From assembly GCA_029248825.1 (NCBI GenBank), contig JAQWIP010000002.1, positions 1 through 11,169 on the forward strand: a DNA stretch of 11,169 bases. The letters run 5' to 3'. The stretch is from Alphaproteobacteria bacterium (lineage in GTDB: Bacteria > Pseudomonadota > Alphaproteobacteria > RS24). This document shows, in pieces, positions 1 through 6,429 of this stretch. Position 1 is the stretch's first letter. Each line of letters starts with the position of its first letter. A program made the translations under genes and the position numbers. The notes beneath the pieces were generated by a model. It saw only the letters and a list, made by a program, of their open reading frames with translations. It made no database searches and was not told where the DNA came from.

Positions 1-595
1 GTCGACGGGGTCGAGATAGTCCGCTCGACCACCCACATGAGCGGCGAAAGAGCTTTGATTTTATACAAGGGCGCATCCCACTGAACATCGCAATGCGCGC
101 CCGTGATGATGGTTAATTTCGCGACAATATAAAACGCATAGACCCAGCCAAAGCCGAGGTAGACCATCACGGCAGCGCCCCAAATGGAAGGCATGATGAG
201 GTAGTAAAGAATGGAATTGCGATAGACGAGGCGCACGCTCATATAGCCCGAATTATGGTGCGGACGGTGCAGCTTGTATAAGAACGGCACGCTATGCGAC
301 AGGCGATGCCACCAATATTGCAACATATCTTCGAACACCAAAAACATAGCAATCTGTGCGGGTATCGCCCAATGCACCAGCGCATTTTCATATTGTGGCA
401 GATGGGTTTGCCTAAATATTGCACCGACGCAAGAATGAACGGCTGGGTGAAAATCAACAGCGCCAGTGTCGAGACCAGCTCCACAAGGCCATCGCCTTTC
501 ACTGCATCGGTTTTGCGGAACAGACCCACACGCGCCATTTCAAAAATAGAAAAAGCAACAAATATGCATAAAATAGCAATAACTTCCGGTTTCAT
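1..595 (-). CDS. Sterol desaturase / fatty acid hydroxylase family protein, partial and frameshifted
   Basis: This is probably a di-iron membrane oxygenase of the fatty acid hydroxylase superfamily. The ATG at 595-593 follows a GAGGGAG ribosome site (607-601). The first 63 codons give two hydrophobic segments (roughly residues 4-20 and 35-60), down to QYLGK. The protein then continues only in a different frame, from about 410 down to the left edge. That frame carries the histidine clusters HRLSH (HxxxH) and HRPHH (HxxHH), hydrophobic segments, and a final TPST just before the expected third histidine cluster, which lies outside the window. One base is missing in the AAA run at 409-407: adding an A restores GKTHLPQYE. 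The site does not form a canonical -1 slippery heptamer, so a real mutation or a sequencing/assembly error is likelier than programmed shifting. The family is supported by the His boxes; the substrate is unknown. Confidence 0.8.
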
Positions 596-743
596 AGTAA
601 CTCCCTCGAACGGTGCAAAAGATAGTCGATATCCGATTTGGCGGCAAGGTGGCGGTGGCAAAATTTTCTCGCTTAGCTGGCAATTGACACGAGCCAGCGC
701 GCCATGTTCAATGCTGTCATATTTCATCAAGAGGAGTCTCAAA
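596..743. promoter_or_regulatory. Divergent promoter region between the desaturase-like and enoyl-CoA hydratase genes
   Basis: On the plus strand TTGACA (684-689) and TTCAAT (707-712) are 17 bases apart, a good sigma70-type promoter whose start near 719 leaves a short leader with GAGGAG at 731-736. On the minus strand TTGCCG (647-642) and TATCTT (624-619) are also 17 bases apart, predicting a start near 612 just ahead of the desaturase ribosome site. No clear operator palindrome is seen. The calls are consensus matches only. Confidence 0.5.
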
Positions 744-1514
744 ATGAGCGACACACAAGAAGTACTGGTCGATATCGCCGAAGGCGTGATGACCATCACC
801 ATGAACCGCCCGCAAGCCAAAAACGCCATGAACAAATCTATGGCCGAAGGCATCTCGGCAGCCATCGACGAATTTGAAGGCAATGCCGACATCCGCGTTG
901 CCATTTTAACCGGCAATGGCGGCACCTTCTGCTCGGGCATGGATTTGAAAGGCTTCCTCGCCGGCGAAACGCCATCGGTTCCGGGTCGTGGCTTTGGCGG
1001 CATTTCGCATTATTCGCCAGCCAAGCCGCTGATTGCCGCCACCGAGGGCTATGCGCTCGCCGGTGGTTTTGAATTGGTTTTGGCTTGCGATTTGGTTGTC
1101 GCTTCCGAGAAATCGAAATTCGGTCTACCCGAAGTGAAGCGCTCGCTGGTAGCGGGTGCTGGCGGCGTGTTCCGTCTGCCCCAACAAATCCCCCAGCGCA
1201 TCGCCATGGAAATGGTCATGACGGGCGACCATTATACGGCCGAGCGCATGTATGAAGTCGGCCTCATCAATTCCATCACCCCCGAAGGTAAAGCCCTCGA
1301 CGGTGCCAAAGAATTGGCCGCGCGCATTGCCGGCAATGGCCCTCTGGCGACCGCGGCTTCGAAAAAAATCATGCAGGAATATAAAACCTGGCCACATGAT
1401 GAAATTTGGAAACGCCAGCAAGTGATTATGGATCCCGTGTTCGCCTCGAAAGATGCCCGCGAAGGCGCCACCGCATTTGCCGAAAAACGCGCGCCTGTTT
1501 GGAAAGGCGAATAA
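744..1514 (+). CDS. Enoyl-CoA hydratase/isomerase family protein (crotonase fold)
   Basis: This 256-residue protein has the normal length of a single-domain crotonase. These cytoplasmic enzymes act on acyl-CoA thioesters, typically adding water to 2-enoyl-CoA in fatty acid or amino acid degradation. The oxyanion-hole region around residues 61-69 reads TFCSGMDLK, the second oxyanion element is GYALAGGFE (102-110), and the two glutamates matching the catalytic pair of classical hydratase are E110 and E130 (LPEV). Both acids are present, so hydratase activity is plausible, but the crotonase fold serves many reactions and the substrate is not determined. The ATG at 744 is chosen because GAGGAG sits 7 bases upstream; the frame is open much further upstream, but that part overlaps the divergent gene and has no ribosome site. 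The gene is monocistronic, with its own promoter and terminator. Confidence 0.92.
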   Translation: MSDTQEVLVDIAEGVMTITMNRPQAKNAMNKSMAEGISAAIDEFEGNADIRVAILTGNGGTFCSGMDLKGFLAGETPSVPGRGFGGISHYSPAKPLIAATEGYALAGGFELVLACDLVVASEKSKFGLPEVKRSLVAGAGGVFRLPQQIPQRIAMEMVMTGDHYTAERMYEVGLINSITPEGKALDGAKELAARIAGNGPLATAASKKIMQEYKTWPHDEIWKRQQVIMDPVFASKDAREGATAFAEKRAPVWKGE

Positions 1515-1556
1515 TATAAAGGGGGCTTCAAACCAAACACTTGCCCCAGTACGAAC

Positions 1557-1587
1557 AAAGGGCGCTCCTCAAAAGGAGCGCCCTTTT
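1557..1587 (+). terminator. Rho-independent terminator of the enoyl-CoA hydratase gene
   Basis: A perfect 10-bp GC-rich stem (1560-1569 pairing with 1574-1583) with a CAAA loop is followed by TTTT and preceded by AAA, so it could also act on the opposite strand. It starts 42 bases after the stop codon of the enoyl-CoA hydratase. An outer 9-bp inverted repeat (1529-1537 with 1589-1597) encloses it. Confidence 0.9.
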
Positions 1588-1685
1588 ATTTGGTTTGCTT
1601 GCCTGACGAAACTTCGCCAAGCGAGATATCTTAGCGCGGATTGGGGGCAGTTTCTTGCCCCGCATAACTGCCCTGAATGACATAG

Positions 1686-2792
1686 CTAGCCGAAGTACTG
1701 GCCGCTTTGGGGGCCGACTTGCAGGCCAAAGGCGAGCTTGAAGCTTTGGCCGCTTTGCCTTTGCCAGAAAATATCAACAAACGCGTGGCAAATCTTCGCG
1801 AGCGGATTTCCCAACGTGCCAAAAAAGTAAACACACAACTCAATCTCGCCATTGGCTTTTTGCAAGACGATAATGCGACCGGCTGGCCTGGCGACAATAC
1901 TATTTTACAACAAGGCAATCCCGAGCAGGGCTATTATCAGGAGGGGTTTGGTGCCGAGCCCGACATTACCAGCCAGACCAAAGATAGCGCGATATCGCAA
2001 ACCGCAGCCCTAACCACCACCTATGATTTGGGCAGCGAGACATGGCGCGAGGCCTTTGTCTCAGCCAGCTATAGCTCGAACGGCTAGAGTGATACTAAGT
2101 ATCTCGATAATCAAATGACGGCTTTGGGCCTAGGCCTTACCTATAAGCGCGGCAATCTAACCCTCACGCCGCGCGCCTCGGCGGTTCAGATTGAGAATGA
2201 TTTTGTTGACCGTTTGGGCAATTATGACATTCTCGCAACCAGTCTCGGTGGCCATTATCAAGTTTCACCGCAACGTCGTCTTACCGCAAGTTTGGGGCAA
2301 ACGCGCCTCTCATTTGAAGGCACGAAAGACAGCAATGACACAAAAACCCTCTCTGGCTCTGTGGGTTATGAGATGGCCTTTGCGGGTTCTTATTTGTTAA
2401 ATGCCGGTCTATTTGGCCAAGATTTGGATAGTGTAAAGAACACAGATTTGGACAAGAAGCTGGCGGGCGTAAACCTGAGCCTGCGTAAGGGCGTAAAGCT
2501 GGGCCAATTTGTAACCCTGAGCGGAGCCTATTCGCAAAGCCAATACGACAATGTCTATTCGCAATCCTACAATCCGCAAAGCCAAACCATCAGCGATGGC
2601 ACCAAGCGAGAGGATGATACCAGCTCGGTCAGCCTCAGCTATTTAGTCTTGGGGTCTGCTTTATCGCCAAAGCTGGCGAATGTGTTTTTCACGGCCAGTT
2701 ATACCCACGAGAAAACTACTTCCAATATTGTAGGGTTCGGCCAGGCGCGCGACATTGCCAACTGAAACGCAAATTATATTTTGCGGTTTTAA
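1686..2792 (+). pseudogene. Degenerate outer-membrane beta-barrel protein (possibly Slam/DUF560-like C-terminal part)
   Basis: One continuous frame from about 1686 to 2792 encodes a short alanine/leucine-rich helical piece (possibly the end of a TPR region), then about 310 residues of alternating polar/hydrophobic strands rich in Tyr, Ser, Gly and Asn, as in an outer-membrane barrel. The frame is interrupted by TAG at 2085-2087 and TGA at 2763-2765 and preceded by TAG at 1683-1685; no start or signal peptide is found. Coding character continues through each internal stop. After the TGA, eight codons end in YILRF then TAA (2790-2792), a C-terminal Phe typical of barrels recognised by the BAM machinery. 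TGA may replace a Trp codon. The layout (helical N-terminus, then barrel) resembles surface lipoprotein assembly modifiers, but that name is tentative. The two intact pieces run 1707-2087 and 2115-2765. Most likely a dead gene, N-terminally deleted. Confidence 0.7.
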
Positions 2793-3739
2793 CCGACCAG
2801 TAAGTCGGCAAATCCGGTCAACCAAAACGCAATCGTGACAGCGCCGAGTAAAGTCGACACCACGATGGTGCTGGAGGCATCGGCCTCAGCGGTTTTATAT
2901 TCCGTGGCGAAAACCGCCGTGAAAACGCCCGTTGGCATAGCCGCCAGCAAGGTGATGGTGGCGGTGAAAACGGGCTCGAGCGCAAACAGATAATGCGCTG
3001 CGCAAAACACCAAAAGCGGATGGACACCCAATTTGAAAATCGAAATAAAGACGGCCGAGCCAAGGCTGTCATGCCAAGCAATATGCGCCAGTTTTCCGCC
3101 AACCGCGACCAAGGCCACGGGAATGGCCGCGCCGCCAAGCAGGTCGAGAAACCGGTCTACGGGGGGCGCAAGGCCTAATCCCGTGAAATTCCAAATCACG
3201 CCGCCAAGAAGCCCTAAGATAACCTGCTGGCCTGACATGGCGCGCGCTAATTTCGGCAAGAAGCCACGCACGCTCAAGCTTGGATTGGCGGTCAACTCAA
3301 GGCCGATGAGCGCTACGGTGAAAATCAGCAGCCCATGAAAGGCCAAAACCAAAAACAACGGCAAGCCCGCAGCCGGGCCAAAGGCGGTTAAAATAATCGG
3401 AATGCCCAACATCACCGTATTGGAAAAACTGGAGCCAAAGCCGAAGATAACTCGCTCGGAAGGCGTCTGTTTGGACAAAGCCAATCGCGCCACCGCCATG
3501 GAAATAGCCATAGTCGCCAACATGGCCCCATAATAAGAGCCCCAAAGCCCCCAAGGAATGACGGTGGGAAATTCGGTCAGCGCCACATTGCGAAACAACA
3601 GGGCGGGCGCCGCCAGCGCGAAGACAAATTTATTTAACGTGTCAACATTTTCAGCCGAAAAAAAGCCCCGCTGCGCCGCGCCATAGCCCACGAGGATGAC
3701 GGCAATTACCGGAAAAATGACACCAATCGATTGAAACAT
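2789..3739 (-). CDS. AEC family (auxin efflux carrier-like) membrane transporter
   Basis: This 316-residue inner-membrane protein has about ten hydrophobic segments and the features of the AEC family: an N-terminal helix ending in LVGYGAAQRGFF, then NKFVFALAAPALLF around residues 36-49, a glycine/asparagine-rich stretch GFGSSFSNTVMLGIP, and a symmetric second half with AAIPVALVAVGG and AAMPTGVFTAVFATEY. Bacterial members move carboxylates such as malate or malonate, or other small anions; the substrate here is unknown. An ATG at 3769 would add ten residues (326 aa), but starting at 3739 puts the first helix at the terminus, as usual in the family. Neither start has a clear ribosome site. The gene is convergent with the barrel remnant, with stop codons overlapping by two bases, and divergent from the photolyase pair. 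Confidence 0.88.
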   Translation of the reverse strand: MFQSIGVIFPVIAVILVGYGAAQRGFFSAENVDTLNKFVFALAAPALLFRNVALTEFPTVIPWGLWGSYYGAMLATMAISMAVARLALSKQTPSERVIFGFGSSFSNTVMLGIPIILTAFGPAAGLPLFLVLAFHGLLIFTVALIGLELTANPSLSVRGFLPKLARAMSGQQVILGLLGGVIWNFTGLGLAPPVDRFLDLLGGAAIPVALVAVGGKLAHIAWHDSLGSAVFISIFKLGVHPLLVFCAAHYLFALEPVFTATITLLAAMPTGVFTAVFATEYKTAEADASSTIVVSTLLGAVTIAFWLTGFADLLVG

Positions 3740-3849
3740 GGAAATGGCATAGCAGATTTTCGCCAGCATGGAATTATTTTATCCGCGCAAAGCCAAATGC
3801 GCTGGGCGTCTCGATTGGCTTTTCTGGCGCGGCGACATATGTCTTACTC
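3740..3849. promoter_or_regulatory. Divergent intergenic region between the AEC transporter and the photolyase pair
   Basis: On the plus strand TTGGCT (3815-3820) and TATGTC (3838-3843) are 17 bases apart, which would place the transcription start at the A of the photolyase ATG (3850). That gene has no visible Shine-Dalgarno sequence, so a leaderless mRNA is possible. On the minus strand an AT-rich TAAAAT-like element lies near 3780-3774 without a good -35. A 25-codon minus-strand frame (3851-3774) also fits here. All calls are weak. Confidence 0.3.
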
Positions 3850-4656
3850 ATGGAAATTCAGCCAAAAGACTTCGCCGATAGAGACGCCCTCCTGGCTCAT
3901 GTGCGCGCGCTATCCCCCTCCCTCTCGCCCGAGGATGTGCAGGTTTCAGATACCGTGGGCGGACGCCAAGTGGGCGAAAAACAGCTCGCGAAAATAGACC
4001 CGATTGCTTATGGTCACTCGCGCAATTATCTGGGCGGTAAGGTTAGTTATCTCTCGCCTTATATTCGCCATGGCATTCTCTCGCTCAATGAAGTGCGCAA
4101 TCTTGCGCTAAAGGCAGTGCCGCAAGGCGAGGCGATAAAGCCGATCGAAAAATTCATCCAAGAACTCGCGTGGCGAGATTTTTGGCAAAGGGTCTATCAG
4201 CAAAATCCCGATTGGATTTGGCACGATGTGGAAGACTATAAAACCGGCTTTGCGCCCGACGATTATAGCGACACGCTGCCTGACGATATTCAAACCGCGC
4301 AAACCGATTGCGCGGCGATAAATTATTTCATCACCACATTGCAAACCACCGGCTATTTGCACAATCATGCGCGGATGTATTTGGCCGCCTATATCGTCCA
4401 CTGGCGGCGGGTGAAATGGCAGGCGGGGGCGCGCTTCTTCTTGGCGCATTTGCTCGACGGCGATCCGGCTTCCAATAATTTGAGCTTCCAATGGGTGGCC
4501 AGCACATTTTCCAATAAGCCGTATTTTTTCAATCTCGAAAACTTGCAAAAATTCGCCCATCCGCAAGCGCCTTGCGAAGAGGGAGATAATCAGGCCTTGG
4601 CGGGGTCTTATGATCAATTGGCGGCGCGACTATTTCCCTATGGGGTCAGCTCATGA
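3850..4656 (+). CDS. Stand-alone photolyase/cryptochrome FAD-binding domain protein
   Basis: This 268-residue protein corresponds to the helical FAD-binding half of class I photolyases/cryptochromes, without the usual N-terminal alpha/beta antenna domain. Visible motifs are YGHSRNYLGGKVSYLSPYI (54-72), the FAD-phosphate region; ELAWRDFW (105-112), with W108 at the lesion-contact Trp position; GYLHNHARM (168-176); and DGDPASNN with FQWVAST (203-219). W190 matches the middle electron-transfer Trp of E. coli photolyase (W359) and W215 matches W384, but the FAD-proximal Trp (W382) is replaced by F213. Expected role: flavin photochemistry, either DNA repair or light sensing. It overlaps the next gene by ATGA, and that gene encodes the missing alpha/beta half. 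The ATG at 3850 is the first possible start after a long open stretch; no ribosome site is seen. Family assignment is strong; activity is uncertain. Confidence 0.88.
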   Translation: MEIQPKDFADRDALLAHVRALSPSLSPEDVQVSDTVGGRQVGEKQLAKIDPIAYGHSRNYLGGKVSYLSPYIRHGILSLNEVRNLALKAVPQGEAIKPIEKFIQELAWRDFWQRVYQQNPDWIWHDVEDYKTGFAPDDYSDTLPDDIQTAQTDCAAINYFITTLQTTGYLHNHARMYLAAYIVHWRRVKWQAGARFFLAHLLDGDPASNNLSFQWVASTFSNKPYFFNLENLQKFAHPQAPCEEGDNQALAGSYDQLAARLFPYGVSS

Positions 4657-5078
4657 GCGATTTGATTTGGCTACACGAAGAGGCGTTGCGCGCCAGCCAT
4701 CCGTTGTTCTCGGCGTCTTCCGCGCCCACACAATCGGTGTTTATTTGGGACGATGCCTATATGGCGGCGATGGGGTATGGCCTCAAACGTCGGGTTTTTC
4801 TATATGAAACGCTGCTTGAGTTGCCGGTAGATATTTATGCGGGCGACACAATAGAGACGCTAAAGGCGCTGGCCGAAACCAGCCAAGCCAGCCGCTTACT
4901 CACGGCCACCACGCCCAATCCACAGTTGAACGATATTATGGGCGCCCTCCCGCTTGAGGTGACGCGAGTGGCGGAAGACGCATTTGTCGAAATGCCCAAT
5001 CCCGAGGGCTTGCGTCGGTTTTTCAAATATTGGAATAAAGCTAAAAAATTCGCTTTCCAGCCGAATGGGACGCGTTAG
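4653..5078 (+). CDS. Small photolyase N-terminal (alpha/beta antenna) domain-like protein
   Basis: This 141-residue protein starts at an ATG overlapping the TGA of the preceding FAD-binding gene, so the two are translationally coupled. It opens with a strand LIWLHEEALRASHPLF, which lines up with the first strand and loop of photolyase N-terminal domains (usually LVWFRxDLRLxDNPAL). It continues with SVFIWDDAY (second strand), RRVFLYETLLELP (the FLxESLxxL helix), IYAGDTIETLKAL (the GDxxxxL step) and LLTATTPNPQ. This order matches the Rossmann-like domain that binds the antenna cofactor in class I photolyases. The terminal part (residues 115-141) has no counterpart that I recognise. I infer that it binds the upstream FAD protein to rebuild a two-subunit photolyase; whether it holds an antenna chromophore cannot be seen. 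Its stop overlaps that of the convergent peroxidase gene by two bases. Confidence 0.72.
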   Translation: MSDLIWLHEEALRASHPLFSASSAPTQSVFIWDDAYMAAMGYGLKRRVFLYETLLELPVDIYAGDTIETLKALAETSQASRLLTATTPNPQLNDIMGALPLEVTRVAEDAFVEMPNPEGLRRFFKYWNKAKKFAFQPNGTR

Positions 5079-5629
5079 TTTTTGAGACTGGCGTCAATCG
5101 CCTTGCGTATTTTTTTCGAGCCGGGTTTGGTCATCGATGAAAAATATGTCACGGGGCGACCTTCGCCGTCGATGAGGAATTTATAAAAATTCCACTTTGG
5201 GCTGCCGCCCGTTTCGGCCTTCAGCCATTTATAAAGCGGATGCGCGCCCTCTCCCTTGACCACGAGTTTTCCGGACATCGGGAAATCAATATTAAAGTTC
5301 ACTTGGCAAAACTCTTTGATTTGGCCTTCGCTGCCTGGTTCTTGCTCGCCAAAGTCATTGCTTGGCACGCCCAAAACCACCAGCCCATCATCGCGCTTTT
5401 CTTCCCACAGGCTTTGCAGGCCGTCATATTGTTTGGTGAAGCCGCAATAGGAGGCGGTGTTAACCAATAAAATTGTCTTGCCTCTAAACTGCGCCAAAGA
5501 CATATCGCCGCCATCGATAGACGGCAGATTGAAATCATGGGCGCGGCTTTGGGTGCCAGCAGCTTGCGCGCTTGACCCGAAAGACAGCAAGACCAAAAAG
5601 GTGAAAATGTCGATGTAATTTCTACTCAT
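5075..5629 (-). CDS. Glutathione peroxidase family protein, exported (Cys type)
   Basis: This 184-residue thioredoxin-fold peroxidase reduces hydrogen or lipid peroxides with a thiol donor. The peroxidatic residue is C62 in NTASYCGFTKQY, in the place of selenocysteine. The other active-site residues are Q96 (FGEQEPG) and W146 (KWNFYKFL). C108 could act as the resolving cysteine of a thioredoxin-dependent enzyme, by analogy only. Residues 1-24 form a hydrophobic Sec signal with a cleavage site after AQA, so the mature enzyme probably works in the periplasm. No Shine-Dalgarno is visible. TTGGGA (5664-5659) and TATATA (5641-5636), 17 bases apart, place the predicted transcription start on the ATG itself. 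The -35 overlaps the first unit of the 22-bp repeat array, which suggests regulation there. Confidence 0.93.
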   Translation of the reverse strand: MSRNYIDIFTFLVLLSFGSSAQAAGTQSRAHDFNLPSIDGGDMSLAQFRGKTILLVNTASYCGFTKQYDGLQSLWEEKRDDGLVVLGVPSNDFGEQEPGSEGQIKEFCQVNFNIDFPMSGKLVVKGEGAHPLYKWLKAETGGSPKWNFYKFLIDGEGRPVTYFSSMTKPGSKKIRKAIDASLKN

Positions 5630-5659
5630 AGGGCATATATAGTCCTTTTCCCGTCATTT

Positions 5660-5725
5660 CCCAAAGCGAAAGCCATTTGGTCCCAAAGGGAAAGCCAGCT
5701 GGTCCCAAAGCGAAAGTCAGATAGG
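5660..5725. repeat. Three contiguous 22-bp direct repeats upstream of the peroxidase gene
   Basis: Units at 5660-5681, 5682-5703 and 5704-5725 share CCCAAAG, then C or G, then GAAAG, then C or T, then CA, with a more variable end. The 22-bp period is about two helical turns, so equivalent bases face the same side of the DNA. The first unit overlaps the -35 of the predicted peroxidase promoter. Confidence 0.85.
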
Positions 5726-5736
5726 CCGACTTTCGC
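5710..5736. promoter_or_regulatory. Inverted repeat, candidate operator next to the 22-bp repeats
   Basis: GCGAAAGTC (5710-5718) and its perfect complement GACTTTCGC (5728-5736) are separated by nine bases. The left arm is the core of the third 22-bp repeat. Related half-sites occur at 5666-5674 and 5688-5696, giving three direct sites and one inverted site. It could bind a dimeric regulator controlling the divergent peroxidase and zinc-ribbon genes. The regulator is not identified. Confidence 0.5.
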
Positions 5737-5813
5737 GCAAAGCCCGAGGTTAGACATTGAACAAGGCGCTCGCAGCATTGTAGACTGCAAGCTCAGCAGA
5801 AAAGGCTTCGTGA

Positions 5814-6425
5814 GTGTTTCTATTTAAAGACGAGAGCAATACGCATTTTGAATGCCCGTCATGCGGGCAGCGCGGCTTGGTGCCGAGCGATGTTTTGGCC
5901 GAAACCCTCAAAGAAACCGAATATGTGCGCATTAGCTGCACCCGATGCGCCACGAAATTCGAGCCGACCGCCAAACCGCTCGAGACTGCGACCCCCGAAG
6001 CGGAAGAAAAACCCGAACAAGAAATCGGCAGTCTCCCCGTCTGGCTCAGCGCGCCCGAACGCGCGAAACCAGAAACCGAAGTTTCCCAAGAGGTGGAACT
6101 AGAAGTCGCCTCGGAACCAGAAGCGCCAGAGACCGTTGAGCCTGAAGGTCAACCGGAACCGGAAATAGAGCTTGAAATAGAAGTAGAGCCAGAGCCAGAA
6201 ATAGAACCGGAACCAGAGCCAAAAATAGAGCCAGAGCCAGAGCCGGAACCAGAAATAGAGCCAGAAACAGAGCCAGAAATAGAGTTGGAAATTGAGCCTA
6301 TTCCAGAGCCTGCTCCCGCTATGGCGCCATCGGGGGGCGCCAGCAATAAACTGCAATTTCTCGCGGTCAGCCTAGCCGCTGTCTTGTTCTTCCTCGGCGG
6401 CATCCTGCTTTTGGCCAGCCGCTAG
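5814..6425 (+). CDS. Zinc-ribbon protein with Pro-Glu tract and C-terminal membrane anchor
   Basis: This 203-residue protein has three parts. Residues 12-49 form a four-cysteine zinc ribbon (C14, C17, C42, C45), similar in layout to the MJ0042-type finger found at the start of many alphaproteobacterial proteins. Residues about 101-168 are an extremely acidic tract of EP, EI and EL repeats. Residues about 180-200 form one hydrophobic helix ending in a single Arg. With the anchor at the end, the ribbon and rod should stay in the cytoplasm as in tail-anchored proteins; this is inferred. The start is GTG at 5814, with AAAAGG at 5800-5805 eight bases upstream; no ATG is available before the first Cys pair. 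The tract is encoded by near-identical GAGCCAGAGCC-like units, so its length may vary between strains. The function is not known. The gene ends 4 bases from the convergent methyltransferase gene. Confidence 0.8.
   Translation: MFLFKDESNTHFECPSCGQRGLVPSDVLAETLKETEYVRISCTRCATKFEPTAKPLETATPEAEEKPEQEIGSLPVWLSAPERAKPETEVSQEVELEVASEPEAPETVEPEGQPEPEIELEIEVEPEPEIEPEPEPKIEPEPEPEPEIEPETEPEIELEIEPIPEPAPAMAPSGGASNKLQFLAVSLAAVLFFLGGILLLASR
6155..6300. repeat. Low-complexity imperfect tandem repeat coding for the Pro-Glu tract
   Basis: Units built from CCAGAG, CCGGAA and GAAATAGAG in lengths that are multiples of three recur through this stretch. Expansion or contraction would mostly keep the frame, changing only rod length. 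The antisense strand reads as a Gly-Ser-rich frame, an artefact of the repeat. Confidence 0.75.
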
Positions 6426-6429
6426 AGTT

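Noticed and set aside
294..743. Upstream extension of the enoyl-CoA hydratase frame to a 406-residue protein
   Set aside because: The extension is antisense to the desaturase-like gene, lacks crotonase features, and a strong ribosome site precedes the ATG at 744.
1631..1918. A 95-codon minus-strand frame, possibly the tail of a lost gene convergent with the enoyl-CoA hydratase
   Set aside because: Most of it is antisense to the barrel remnant and no family is recognisable. The part from 1631 to 1700 could be a gene remnant, but there is nothing to support it.
2763..2765. TGA read as tryptophan (alternative genetic code)
   Set aside because: Intact genes here use TGA as a real stop (4654-4656 and 8103-8101), and the same barrel frame also contains a TAG, so gene decay is the simpler reading.
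5660..5725. CRISPR array or plasmid iterons
   Set aside because: The 22-bp units are contiguous without spacers, and no Cas or replication protein gene is near; position between divergent promoters fits an operator better.
6149..6403. Gly-Ser repeat protein on the minus strand
   Set aside because: It is the mirror of the Pro-Glu coding repeat; the plus-strand frame has the zinc ribbon, start signal and membrane helix.
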